NCBI GenBank assembly: GCA_017539025.1 | Contig: JAFYHT010000018.1 | Coordinates: 1 to 64,000 of the forward strand | Direction: 5' to 3' | Origin: Erysipelotrichaceae bacterium | GTDB lineage: Bacteria; Bacillota_I; Bacilli_A; Erysipelotrichales; Erysipelotrichaceae | DNA: 64,000 bases | Shown here: one piece after another, positions 52,857 through 61,388 of the stretch | Numbering within the stretch: position 1 is the stretch's first letter | Layout of the letters: each line of letters begins with the position of its first letter | Made by a program: the position numbers and the translations under genes | Notes under the pieces: model-generated | The model's input: the letters and a program-made list of their open reading frames with translations, nothing else | Told to the model about the DNA's origin: nothing | The model's database searches: none

Positions 52857-55800
52857 ATGAATGGATCAACAAAAGTTACGTCAATATTGGTCAAAAAGAA
52901 TGACAATATGGAACAAGTTCTCTATGATCCGGGAACTGGAGATGGAGGATTACCTACAGGCGTTCTGTTTGAGGGTTGGGTAAAGTCCAATGAATATGAT
53001 GCAGAGGACCCCGCTTTAACGATCGCAGATGTTCGTACAGAAGTTAGTGATAAGCTGAGTCCAGAAACAATTTCTGATGGCCAAAGTATCACATATTATG
53101 CAAAGTTAATTAGACAGTATAATATAACTTATTTAGATGCAAATAATACCTCTTTAGGAATGGAAGCATTAAAAATTCGTGCTGATGAAACTAATACAGA
53201 GGTCGATTATACGGTAAATCAGGCATACTCTCCAGGTGCAGAAGAGAATTTCGAAGGATGGAAAGTATCTGATGGAGCGTCAAATATTACAGGAGAATCT
53301 ATTGACGGTATCTATCCAAATGGAACGAAAGTCAAAATCACTGGAGACGTAGTGTTTTCTGTAAATGCTCCAAAAGGACACTGGCTAATTTTCCATGAAA
53401 ATGGAGGTACATATATTGCTCCTCAGTTTGTAAAATCTGAAGACAATACGGTCAGGCCAACCATAGAAATGAAGAAAAATGGATACGAATTTGTTGATTG
53501 GTACGAAGATGAAGATTGTACTGATGGAAATGAATATTCATTTGGTGGTCAACTTACAGAGACAGTTCATGTATATGCAAAATGGAGTAAGGCTTCAGAA
53601 GCAAATTATACAATTTTGATTTGGAAGCAGAACGTTAATGATGCGAAAAATGCAACTCAAAGTCAAAAAACATATGATTTTGTGAAATCCATATCTGGTA
53701 CAGGTTTGGTTGATGAAACAATTGATACTTCAGGTGCAAGACTATCAGAAGAAGAAACTATTGGCTTTACATTCAGTAGAGCAGATACAGATGTAGTAAT
53801 AACACCTGAAGGCTCAGCAGTTGCGAATGTTTACTATGACAGGAATCTTATTACTCTAACATTCATGACTTGGAGGGATAGTTTCTGGGGAGGATCTTGG
53901 CAAACAAATCAGACCATGACAGGGCTTTACGGTCAGACTCTTGCATCGCAAGGTTATACGTGGCCGTCAGATTATTGGTGGTACTCTGATTATAATTCGT
54001 CGATTTGGGGAAATTATCCAGCCGGAACTCGTACAACTTTCTTAGATGCTTTTATTCTATCTGACGGATCTGACTCTGAAACGTTCTACGGTTTTGGTGG
54101 AACTGGTAACACTCATATTTATTTCTACCAGCAGAATTCAGGAGAAGATGGTTATACTCTCATAAATGATGTTACTACAACTTCAGGTGGCACATTTGGG
54201 ATATCAGACAAATATAATGGCTTCAAAGCGGTAGCGTACAGCATAGATGGAACAAATTGGGTAGAATTAGGCGAAAAAGGTGCTGATGGATACTATGCAA
54301 ATGTTGAAGATTATTCAGAATTGCATATCCGATATGATCGTTTAAACTATTCGATCCTTTACTACGATGGAGTGTATGTTGATAGATATGGTTATCCGGT
54401 TGCTGGTTATACTAGCAGAGGAAAACTGAATGAAGAAACTGGTTTACCATACGGTCATGACGTTTCCGATCATAATTCGGGAGAAAATGCATATACACCA
54501 TCTTTCTCAAAGTTTGTGTTCGATGGCTGGTATGTTGATGAAGCGTGTTCACAAGAATATACGTTTACAACAATGCCAGAAGGTATTACGGTTTATGCAA
54601 AATGGATTCTTGAGTATTATCGAGTATTCCTAAGGCCTAACGCTGGAACTGACCTATCGTTAAACTGGGGCTCTAGTGATCAGCAAATGAATTTCTTGGT
54701 TGGTTCTGGTTCAGAAATCAGTTCTCCGACAGGAACAAGACAAGATTATGAATTTGTCGGATGGTTCTTTGCAGATGGCACGTTCTTCAATCAAGATGCT
54801 TTTAAAGTAAATAGCAGTATTGCTTCAGCTTACGATAAAACGGATCCTAATTACTATACCGAGAATATGGATAGGTGGGGCAATAATGCAACATCCAACA
54901 ATGACGTTAATCGTAATTGGGTAGTTGGGAAAATTGAATTATTTGGTAGATGGCGTGCAGCAATAACAGGAGCAAATGGTATAGGCGTTATGTATGATGC
55001 AAGCGCTGGCTCTAACGCACCTGAAGATTCGACATTGTATGTGGATAGCGCAAAAGCTATAGCTGGAGCAGCATCTACGCCAAATGATAATACACTACAA
55101 TTCCAGTATTGGTCAGTACAAAAGTATGTTGGAAATGAATTTGTAGATAGTGGTGATACTGTATTCCCTGGCGAGGAGTTTACTGTTTTAAAATCTTATG
55201 CAAAGGTTGAAGAAAATGAAGGAAGTACACCAGAAGAACCTAGTTTCACATATACAGTTTTATTAAAAGCTGTTTATGGTCCTAAAGAGTCACCTACTCC
55301 AACTCATATTATATGGCATGCAAATAATGGAACAAATCAAACGGTTGAAGAGTCAGATAATTTGCTGATTAATGAAGCTGTCGCAATTAGACCTGCAAAT
55401 ACTTTCTCTTATGAGGGATATAAGTTTATTGGTTGGTCAAAACTGTCGGGAGGAGCAACACCTTCTTCACCAACAGATAAAACTAATTTATGGTTAGATT
55501 ATTCTGATGGAAGTTTCAAATTACACGGAACAAATACAACAGTTACGGAAATTGCGGCAGATGAAAAAACACCATATGATGATTTATATGCTGTATGGGA
55601 AAGAATACCTGAATTAACAATCGAAATTACAGGCCATAATAACACTACTGACTATGATGGAAATAATCATTCAGTAGATGGCTACGATGTTGTCTATAAA
55701 GTCGATGGTGAGGTATTGGATTCTGAGACAGTAGCATCAAAAGGCCTAAAAGTAGAATTAGCTGGAGACCATGAAGCTGTAGCAACAAGAAAAGATGTTG

Positions 55801-57065
55801 GTACAACTTATATGGGATTAGAATTGAGTAATTTCATTGTTTATTCTGGTGAGTATTACTATAATTCAAAAAATCAGAATAATAAGTATACTGATGGTTA
55901 TCAGAAGATCGACCCGATCGATGTCACTGTCACGATCACCGAGCATGGCGATAAGGTTGACTACGACGGCAAAGAGCATACCGTTTCCGGCTATGATGTC
56001 AGCATTGACAACGAGCTGTATACGGAAGCTGACTTTACCTTCAGCGGCAACGACAGTGTCAGTGGAACAGACGCAGGCAGCTACGATATGGAACTGAAGG
56101 CTTCTGACTTCACTAACACCAACGACAACTTCGCTACTGTCAGCTTCGTCATCGTTGACGGACAGCTGGTCATCGACCCGATCGATGTCACTGTCACGAT
56201 CACTGGTAATAAAGATTCTAAAGAATATAATTGTTCTGAGCAGAGTGTTGAAGGGTATAATGTAGAAATCAGTAATGATCTATACAAAGAGTCAGACTTC
56301 ACGTTCTCTGGTCAAGCAATTGCTAAGGGTACAGATGTCGGTACATATTCGATGGGTCTGAAAGAGGAACAGTTTACTAATAATAACAGCAATTTCGAAG
56401 TCAAATTTGAAATCACTGATGGTGAACTTGAAATCACAGAACAAGATACACCTCCGACTCCTCCAGGACCAGGTCCAGGACCAGGTCCAGATCCAGAACC
56501 GGAGCCTGAACCTACTCCGACTCCTCCAACTCCGAGACCTACACCGGAACCGGAACCAGAGCCTGAGATTGTTCCAGATGAGCCAGTTCCAGAAGTAGAA
56601 CCGGAACCAATCGTCATCCCTGATGATGATGTTCCTGAAACATTACCTGAAAAGTACTGGGCATTGATCAACTTACTGTCATCAATCGGTACAGTATTGA
56701 CTGCTCTGGGAATGATCTTCACATTCTTCAAGAAGAAAGAAGAAGAGGAAGAGGAAAATCCTGAAGATGCAACTGTAGTAAGAACGGTTGTTGAAGATGG
56801 AGAAAACAAAGAAGAAGAGGAAGACGAAGACAAGAGAAAGAAATCTAAGTTCTTAGGTCTCATTCCTGCAATCGGTTCTGTAATCTTCTTTATCCTCACA
56901 GAGGATATGCGTAATCCGATGATTCTGACTGACAAGTACACACTTGCCATGGTCGTGATCTTACTTGTAAACTTCCTGTTAGCTTATCTGACAAGGAACA
57001 AGAAGAAGGATGACGATAACGAAGAATCTACTCCTAACATTCAGCAACAGCCTGCCGCAGCTTAA
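52857..57065 (+). CDS. C-terminal part of the surface protein after the amber codon
   Basis: A 1,402-codon continuation with no ribosome site at ATG 52857, so it is unlikely to be made on its own. It holds InlB-type modules (HENGGTY...FVDWYEDEDC, KFVFDGWYVDEAC, WHANNGTN...FIGWSKLSGG), aromatic-rich segments, three MBG-like repeats (55620-56440), a PGPGPDPEPEPEP stalk and three membrane helices around 1,215-1,370. There is no LPXTG; a transmembrane anchor is implied. From about 52900 to 55900 the DNA is much more AT-rich with different codon choice from both ends, pointing to a recombined core. Confidence 0.7.
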   Translation: MNGSTKVTSILVKKNDNMEQVLYDPGTGDGGLPTGVLFEGWVKSNEYDAEDPALTIADVRTEVSDKLSPETISDGQSITYYAKLIRQYNITYLDANNTSLGMEALKIRADETNTEVDYTVNQAYSPGAEENFEGWKVSDGASNITGESIDGIYPNGTKVKITGDVVFSVNAPKGHWLIFHENGGTYIAPQFVKSEDNTVRPTIEMKKNGYEFVDWYEDEDCTDGNEYSFGGQLTETVHVYAKWSKASEANYTILIWKQNVNDAKNATQSQKTYDFVKSISGTGLVDETIDTSGARLSEEETIGFTFSRADTDVVITPEGSAVANVYYDRNLITLTFMTWRDSFWGGSWQTNQTMTGLYGQTLASQGYTWPSDYWWYSDYNSSIWGNYPAGTRTTFLDAFILSDGSDSETFYGFGGTGNTHIYFYQQNSGEDGYTLINDVTTTSGGTFGISDKYNGFKAVAYSIDGTNWVELGEKGADGYYANVEDYSELHIRYDRLNYSILYYDGVYVDRYGYPVAGYTSRGKLNEETGLPYGHDVSDHNSGENAYTPSFSKFVFDGWYVDEACSQEYTFTTMPEGITVYAKWILEYYRVFLRPNAGTDLSLNWGSSDQQMNFLVGSGSEISSPTGTRQDYEFVGWFFADGTFFNQDAFKVNSSIASAYDKTDPNYYTENMDRWGNNATSNNDVNRNWVVGKIELFGRWRAAITGANGIGVMYDASAGSNAPEDSTLYVDSAKAIAGAASTPNDNTLQFQYWSVQKYVGNEFVDSGDTVFPGEEFTVLKSYAKVEENEGSTPEEPSFTYTVLLKAVYGPKESPTPTHIIWHANNGTNQTVEESDNLLINEAVAIRPANTFSYEGYKFIGWSKLSGGATPSSPTDKTNLWLDYSDGSFKLHGTNTTVTEIAADEKTPYDDLYAVWERIPELTIEITGHNNTTDYDGNNHSVDGYDVVYKVDGEVLDSETVASKGLKVELAGDHEAVATRKDVGTTYMGLELSNFIVYSGEYYYNSKNQNNKYTDGYQKIDPIDVTVTITEHGDKVDYDGKEHTVSGYDVSIDNELYTEADFTFSGNDSVSGTDAGSYDMELKASDFTNTNDNFATVSFVIVDGQLVIDPIDVTVTITGNKDSKEYNCSEQSVEGYNVEISNDLYKESDFTFSGQAIAKGTDVGTYSMGLKEEQFTNNNSNFEVKFEITDGELEITEQDTPPTPPGPGPGPGPDPEPEPEPTPTPPTPRPTPEPEPEPEIVPDEPVPEVEPEPIVIPDDDVPETLPEKYWALINLLSSIGTVLTALGMIFTFFKKKEEEEEENPEDATVVRTVVEDGENKEEEEDEDKRKKSKFLGLIPAIGSVIFFILTEDMRNPMILTDKYTLAMVVILLVNFLLAYLTRNKKKDDDNEESTPNIQQQPAAA
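55908..56203 (+). repeat. 264-bp cassette bounded by 32-bp perfect direct repeats
   Basis: Positions 55908-55939 and 56172-56203 are identical over 32 bases; the period is 264 bp, or 88 codons, in frame. The unit encodes the second MBG-like repeat. Its codon use is GC-richer than the first and third repeats. Homologous exchange or slippage could add or remove the cassette without frameshift. Confidence 0.8.
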
Positions 57066-57074
57066 TCTGAATCA

Positions 57075-57112
57075 AAAGACTACCCGAGAAATCGGGTAGT
57101 CTTTCTTTTTTG
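57075..57112 (+). terminator. Strong intrinsic terminator
   Basis: AAAGACTACCCGA pairs perfectly with TCGGGTAGTCTTT over GAAA, followed by CTTTTTTGG. A TATAAT for the tRNA gene follows at about 57121. Confidence 0.92.
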
Positions 57113-57136
57113 GATTGATATATAATATGGATAGAC

Positions 57137-57212
57137 GGAGGATTAGCTCAGTTGGGAGAGCGCACCCTTCACAGGGGTGAAGTCGCAGGTTCGAGCCCTG
57201 TATCCTCCACCA
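57137..57212 (+). tRNA. tRNA-Val (anticodon CAC), CCA encoded
   Basis: Acceptor GGAGGAT/ATCCTCC, D-arm GCTC...GAGC, anticodon stem CACCC/GGGTG with loop TTCACAG (anticodon CAC at 57170-57172, reading GUG), T-arm GCAGG-TTCGAGC-CCTGT, discriminator A and encoded CCA. All stems pair. Confidence 0.96.
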
Positions 57213-57288
57213 TATGTGTACAGACTCTCTGATGAGAGTTTTAATTTTGTTATCATATAAATAGAAGGCAGATTTATAAGGAGTATAT

Positions 57289-58167
57289 ATGGCTAGTTTA
57301 CAGGCAAATCTCATCAATTTCATCTTTTCCAAGATTCCTGCTTCTGACGGGGATTTTGTAAAGGAAAGAGAAAACAATGCCAAGATGAAGATCAAAAAGC
57401 CAAAGGATATTGAGATCGTAGAAAGAGATCTCAATGGTTTTCCTGCGGATTTCATCACGAAAAAAGGCAATGAAAAAGGGATCATATTCTATATCCATGG
57501 CGGCGGTTTTACGACCGGCAGTGCCAGGGAAAGAAGAAGTATTACGCAGTATCTGGTTTCAAAATACGGATATGATTGTATCTCGATCAATTATCGCCTG
57601 GCTCCGGAAAACAAGTGGCCTGCTGCATTGGATGATTGTGTCTGCGCATACGAAAAGGTGTTGGAAGAATACGATTCGAAAGATCTCGTACTGATGGGAG
57701 AAAGTGCCGGTGGATCACTGGTATTATCTCTGGGTCTTAAGATCAAGGAGAAAGGATTAGATATGCCTAAGGCGATCGTTGCGTTTTCTCCTAGCACGGA
57801 TCTTTATGAGGATCTTCCTTCTCATAAGGGAAATATCAGGACGGATTATATGTTGAAGGATGCGATATCCAGAGGCTTACATCTCGCACTGTTCGATCAT
57901 GATCCGGATGAGAGCGAACTGAAGGATCCGCTCCTGTCTCCTTATTACGGAGATTATGAAGGATTACCACCGATCTTTCTTGCCGCAAGTGACAGTGAAA
58001 CACTACTGGATGATTCGATCATTCTTTACAATAAGCTGTTTAATCAGGGTCATAATGTAAAACTGTCTGTGGGTCACGATCTGATCCATGCCTATCCGAT
58101 GCTTCCTTTTATTCCTGAGGCCAAGGATTGTCTGAAGGAAGTGTTTGCGTTTCTTGGATCACTGTAA
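57289..58167 (+). CDS. HSL-family alpha/beta hydrolase
   Basis: A 292-residue esterase. The oxyanion motif HGGGFTTGS (near 71), YRLAPENKWPAALDD, and nucleophile GESAGGS (near 143) are those of hormone-sensitive-lipase type carboxylesterases; the His is in VGHDLIHAYPM near 265. It acts on short acyl or acetyl esters. AAGGAG precedes the start. A second, diverged esterase follows after 33 bases. Confidence 0.9.
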   Translation: MASLQANLINFIFSKIPASDGDFVKERENNAKMKIKKPKDIEIVERDLNGFPADFITKKGNEKGIIFYIHGGGFTTGSARERRSITQYLVSKYGYDCISINYRLAPENKWPAALDDCVCAYEKVLEEYDSKDLVLMGESAGGSLVLSLGLKIKEKGLDMPKAIVAFSPSTDLYEDLPSHKGNIRTDYMLKDAISRGLHLALFDHDPDESELKDPLLSPYYGDYEGLPPIFLAASDSETLLDDSIILYNKLFNQGHNVKLSVGHDLIHAYPMLPFIPEAKDCLKEVFAFLGSL

Positions 58168-58200
58168 GTGATTTAAATATAGATATAAGGAGGATTTCAT

Positions 58201-59079
58201 ATGTCTTTTACAAGTTTCATGGTCAGAACATTATTTAAAAAAGGTGATGACAAAAGAGATGCCGGATTGACGACCCCGGAATGTGTGGAACGATTTGATG
58301 ATATTCAATATGGGGTAGATCCTAAGTGGAATGTATTGGATGTTTATAGAAACAGGGATATCGATGGAAAACAGCCGTTGATCGTTTCGATCCATGGCGG
58401 TGGCTGGGTCTATGGCGATAAGGAGAGATATCAGTTCTACTGCATGGATCTGGTGAAAAGAGGTTTTTCAGTTGTCAATTTCACATATGGTTTGGCTCCA
58501 AAGTTCAAGTATCCGTCACAACTGAAGGATTGTAATGATGTGTTTGTGTGGATCATGAACAATGCGGAAAAATATGGTTTTGATACCGATCACATCTTTG
58601 CGGTAGGAGATTCTGCCGGTGGTCATTTACTGGCTTTGTATTCCTGCTTGTTGAATAACGATGAGATAAAAAAGGAATATTCATTCCAGGTTCCTGAGGG
58701 ATTGAAACTCAAGGCTGTTGCCTTGAATTGCGGCGTCTATGAGATGAAGAAGGAAGACAAGGGTCTGACTGCCAATCTCATGAAAGACTTTTTGCCAAAC
58801 AAGGGAACGGTGGAAGAATATCGCATGATCTCTCCGATCAACTATGTCAATGAAAAGTTCCCTCCTTGTATCGTCATGACGGCTTCCGATGATTTCCTGA
58901 AGGATCAGGCAATGCCGATGGTGAACAGATTAAAGGAAAAGGGCGTTGATGTCAGATACATGTATTATGGCGATGATGAACATAAACTTGGCCATGTCTT
59001 CCATCTGAATATGAGAAGTGATGATGCCAAAAAGTGTAACGATGATCAATGCGATTACTTCAAGGAGTTTTTGCGATAG
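58201..59079 (+). CDS. Alpha/beta hydrolase (acetyl esterase-like)
   Basis: A 292-residue esterase with HGGGWVYGDKERY near 68, nucleophile GDSAGGH near 140, Asp and the His of DEHKLGHVFH near the end (about 267). It is related to the preceding gene but only distantly. Both lie beside a rhamnose regulon, so deacetylation of plant polysaccharide sugars is a reasonable guess. Ends overlap the convergent AraC gene by 25 bases. AAGGAGGATTTC precedes the start. Confidence 0.9.
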   Translation: MSFTSFMVRTLFKKGDDKRDAGLTTPECVERFDDIQYGVDPKWNVLDVYRNRDIDGKQPLIVSIHGGGWVYGDKERYQFYCMDLVKRGFSVVNFTYGLAPKFKYPSQLKDCNDVFVWIMNNAEKYGFDTDHIFAVGDSAGGHLLALYSCLLNNDEIKKEYSFQVPEGLKLKAVALNCGVYEMKKEDKGLTANLMKDFLPNKGTVEEYRMISPINYVNEKFPPCIVMTASDDFLKDQAMPMVNRLKEKGVDVRYMYYGDDEHKLGHVFHLNMRSDDAKKCNDDQCDYFKEFLR

Positions 59080-60020
59080 TCTTTCGGAGACATATCATAG
59101 GTCCTTTTGAAGAGTTTATAGAAAAAGGATATATTTTCATAGCCGATATTGACGGCGATCTCATCGATCGTCAATGGCGTATGAGTCAATAAGAAACAGG
59201 CCTGATTCAGTCTTTTGTTTTCAAGCAGTTGTTTGAAGGTGGATCCGGTCTGTTTTTTGATGATACGGGAAAGGGTATAGATATCTGTTTTGTTTTCTGA
59301 TGCAAAATCAGACAGTCTGGCATCCATATAGTGGGTGTCGATATAGGAGAGTGCTTTTAGGGCAATGTTCTGTTCATAGGAATTATGGGAGACTCTGATC
59401 TTGTCGGAGTGATTGATCAGGTTGATGAAAAGAAGGCCCATTGTCAGCTGGTTGATGGAACGCTTATTTGGTTCATCTTCCAATAGATTCCAGATCAGAT
59501 TTTCTAGTAGATTCTGTATTGGAATATTGTCTTGGGTATCGTAGTAGAGATAATTGGATTGGGCTTTGTTTTCGGTGAGACAGCCGATGATGAAGGATCT
59601 TAAGGCGTTGTCTTCTTCTTTGAAGATCTCAAAGATCTCATTGAAAAACTGAGGCAGGATGATGAAGTTGACGGCGATGTCGTCTTTTCCTGTCGGCAGG
59701 ATCTCCTGCATGGCGTTCTGGTTGAGGAAAAGGAGATCTCCTTTTTTGAGGTGGATCTTTTCATCATCAATGAAATGAGTGCTTTCTCCCTGGACCATAT
59801 AGATGAATTCAACATAGTTATGCGAGTGTTTCGGGAAATGGATAAAGCGGGTATGCGGTCGGATATCGATGATCTTTCCGTTAGCCAATACGATATCGGA
59901 ATCGATGATTGAGGAGTCGGAACTGTAGTAAAGATCACGGTCGATGTCTTTCTTTCCTTCCAGTATTTTTCTTTCTTCTTCAGAGATCTGTGAGAGCTTA
60001 TTCAACAATCTTTCATCCAT
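59055..60020 (-). CDS. AraC-family regulator, probably of rhamnose use
   Basis: A 321-residue regulator. The N-terminal cupin sensor (HFPKHSHNYVEFIYMVQGES near 82) binds the sugar; the C-terminal HTH has two helices sets (SDFASENKTDIYTLSRIIKKQTG and PLTIDEIAVNIGYENISFFYKLFKR) ending in the typical SPKDYRK. Divergent from rhaA-rhaD-rhaB across 101 bases, it is the obvious rhamnose regulator. A TATAAT on the minus strand ends 6 bases before its ATG, predicting a leaderless mRNA. Confidence 0.9.
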   Translation of the reverse strand: MDERLLNKLSQISEEERKILEGKKDIDRDLYYSSDSSIIDSDIVLANGKIIDIRPHTRFIHFPKHSHNYVEFIYMVQGESTHFIDDEKIHLKKGDLLFLNQNAMQEILPTGKDDIAVNFIILPQFFNEIFEIFKEEDNALRSFIIGCLTENKAQSNYLYYDTQDNIPIQNLLENLIWNLLEDEPNKRSINQLTMGLLFINLINHSDKIRVSHNSYEQNIALKALSYIDTHYMDARLSDFASENKTDIYTLSRIIKKQTGSTFKQLLENKRLNQACFLLTHTPLTIDEIAVNIGYENISFFYKLFKRTYDMSPKDYRKNSLK

Positions 60021-60026
60021 ACTTTC

Positions 60027-60083
60027 ATTATATGCAAGAAAAGACAGAAAAATATTTAAAAACAGTCATTTTTATGCAAGAAA
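60027..60083. promoter_or_regulatory. Paired AraC-type half-sites between regulator and rhaA
   Basis: TATGCAAGAAA occurs at 60031-60041 and 60073-60083, both in the same direction and 42 bp apart (four helical turns). The first overlaps the -10 box of the araC-like gene (60032-60027 on the minus strand), the second overlaps the -35 region of rhaA. Both activation and autorepression fit. Confidence 0.65.
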
Positions 60084-60091
60084 GGAAAGGA

Positions 60092-60097
60092 TACAAT
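60092..60097 (+). promoter_or_regulatory. rhaA -10 box
   Basis: TACAAT, 9 bases after the second half-site and 24 bases before the rhaA ATG. The -35 region is poor, as expected for an activator-dependent promoter. Confidence 0.55.
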
Positions 60098-60121
60098 AAA
60101 AATGAAAGAAGGGAAAATAAT

Positions 60122-61384
60122 ATGAACCATAATGAACGTTATTCAGATGCGAAAGAAAGATATGCCAGATACGGTATCGATACCGATGCAGCGATCGAAA
60201 CACTGAAGAAGATCTCTGTTTCCTTACATTGCTGGCAAGGTGATGATGTAAGAGGTTTTGATACCGATCCAAACAAGCCTTTGACTGGCGGTATCCAGAC
60301 GACAGGCAATTATCCGGGCCGTGCAAGGAATCCTCAAGAGCTGATGGCTGACCTCGATGAGGTCATGAAACTGATCCCGGGCAGACCGAAGATGAACTTA
60401 CATGCTTCCTATGCGATCTTTGAAGACGGAGAGTGGGCTGATAGAGATAAGCTTGAGCCGAAACATTTCCAGAAGTGGGTCGATTTCTGTAAGGAAAGAG
60501 GACTGGGCTGTGACTTCAACCCGACATTCTTCTCTCATGAAAAGTGTGATCCTCTGACTTTATCTTCCGCTAATGAAGAGACCAGGAAGTTCTGGATCGA
60601 ACATGGCAAGGCTTGTATCAGAATTTCCACTTATCTGGCTGAACAGCTCGGTGAAAAGTGTGTCATGAATATCTGGACCGGCGATGGTTTCAAGGATATC
60701 CCGGGTGACAGATTAGGACCGAGAGTCAGATATAAAGAAAGTATCGATGAGATCTTGAGCGAACCATTTGACTTCAACAAGGTAAAGCCATGTGTTGAAT
60801 CAAAAGTATTCGGTATTGGCGTGGAATCCTATACTGCCGGTTCTGCCGAATTCTGTCTGTCTTATGCTGCAGCAAACAAGGATAAATGTATCCCGTTAAT
60901 GGATAACGGTCACTATCATCCGACTGAAGTAGTAAGCGACAAGATCTCTGCATTGCTGACATTCTTTGATGAGATCGCATTACATGTCACAAGACCTGTC
61001 AGATGGGATTCAGACCATGTCGTCTTATTCGATGATGAGACAAGAGAGATCTGCAAGGAGATCGTCAGATGCGGTGTTGAAAGAGTCGATATCGCTTTGG
61101 ATTACTTCGATGCATCGATCAACAGGATCGCTGCCTGGGTCAACGGTTTCCGCAATACCCAGAAGGCATTACTGTTTGCCCTGTTACAGCCAAAAGATGA
61201 ACTGAAGAAGCTGCAGGATGATCAGGATTTCGCAAAATTGATGACTCAGCAGGAACTGTTCAAGACGATGCCGTTTGGCGATGTCTGGGATGCGTACTGC
61301 AGAGCATGCGACAAACCGTTAGATGATGAATGGTATGATGAAGTTGTCAGATATGAAAGAGAAGTTCTTTCAAAGAGAGGATAA
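60122..61384 (+). CDS. rhaA: L-rhamnose isomerase
   Basis: A 420-residue RhaA. Matches across the family: SLHCWQGDDVRGF at the start, GIQTTGNYPGRAR near 60, the metal-binding LMDNGHYHPTE near 262 and WDSDHVV near 295. It converts L-rhamnose to L-rhamnulose. AAGGGAAAATA places ATG 60122; an upstream extension would run through the regulatory region. It is the first of three contiguous catabolic genes. Confidence 0.96.
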   Translation: MNHNERYSDAKERYARYGIDTDAAIETLKKISVSLHCWQGDDVRGFDTDPNKPLTGGIQTTGNYPGRARNPQELMADLDEVMKLIPGRPKMNLHASYAIFEDGEWADRDKLEPKHFQKWVDFCKERGLGCDFNPTFFSHEKCDPLTLSSANEETRKFWIEHGKACIRISTYLAEQLGEKCVMNIWTGDGFKDIPGDRLGPRVRYKESIDEILSEPFDFNKVKPCVESKVFGIGVESYTAGSAEFCLSYAAANKDKCIPLMDNGHYHPTEVVSDKISALLTFFDEIALHVTRPVRWDSDHVVLFDDETREICKEIVRCGVERVDIALDYFDASINRIAAWVNGFRNTQKALLFALLQPKDELKKLQDDQDFAKLMTQQELFKTMPFGDVWDAYCRACDKPLDDEWYDEVVRYEREVLSKRG

Positions 61385-61388
61385 GAGA

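Larger units (their letters stand above)
51396..57065 (+). pseudogene. Giant InlB/MBG-repeat surface protein gene interrupted by an amber codon
   Basis: One continuous frame of 1,890 codons is split only by TAG at 52668-52670; the 62 codons between it and ATG 52857 continue the protein sense (GYDDSKDQSVVHIND and so on). Read through, it is signal peptide, Pro/Glu-rich stalk, two tandem InlB-like repeats, several more InlB-type modules, three MBG-like repeats, a Pro-rich wall-spanning region and three C-terminal membrane helices. Other genes here end in TAG, so TAG is a normal stop. Likely a nonsense mutation (CAG to TAG fits), unless suppressed. Confidence 0.7.

Noticed and set aside
56312..56950. 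Minus-strand frame with long Ser/Gly runs
   Set aside because: Mirror of the Pro/Glu stalk of the surface protein; a codon-pattern artefact.
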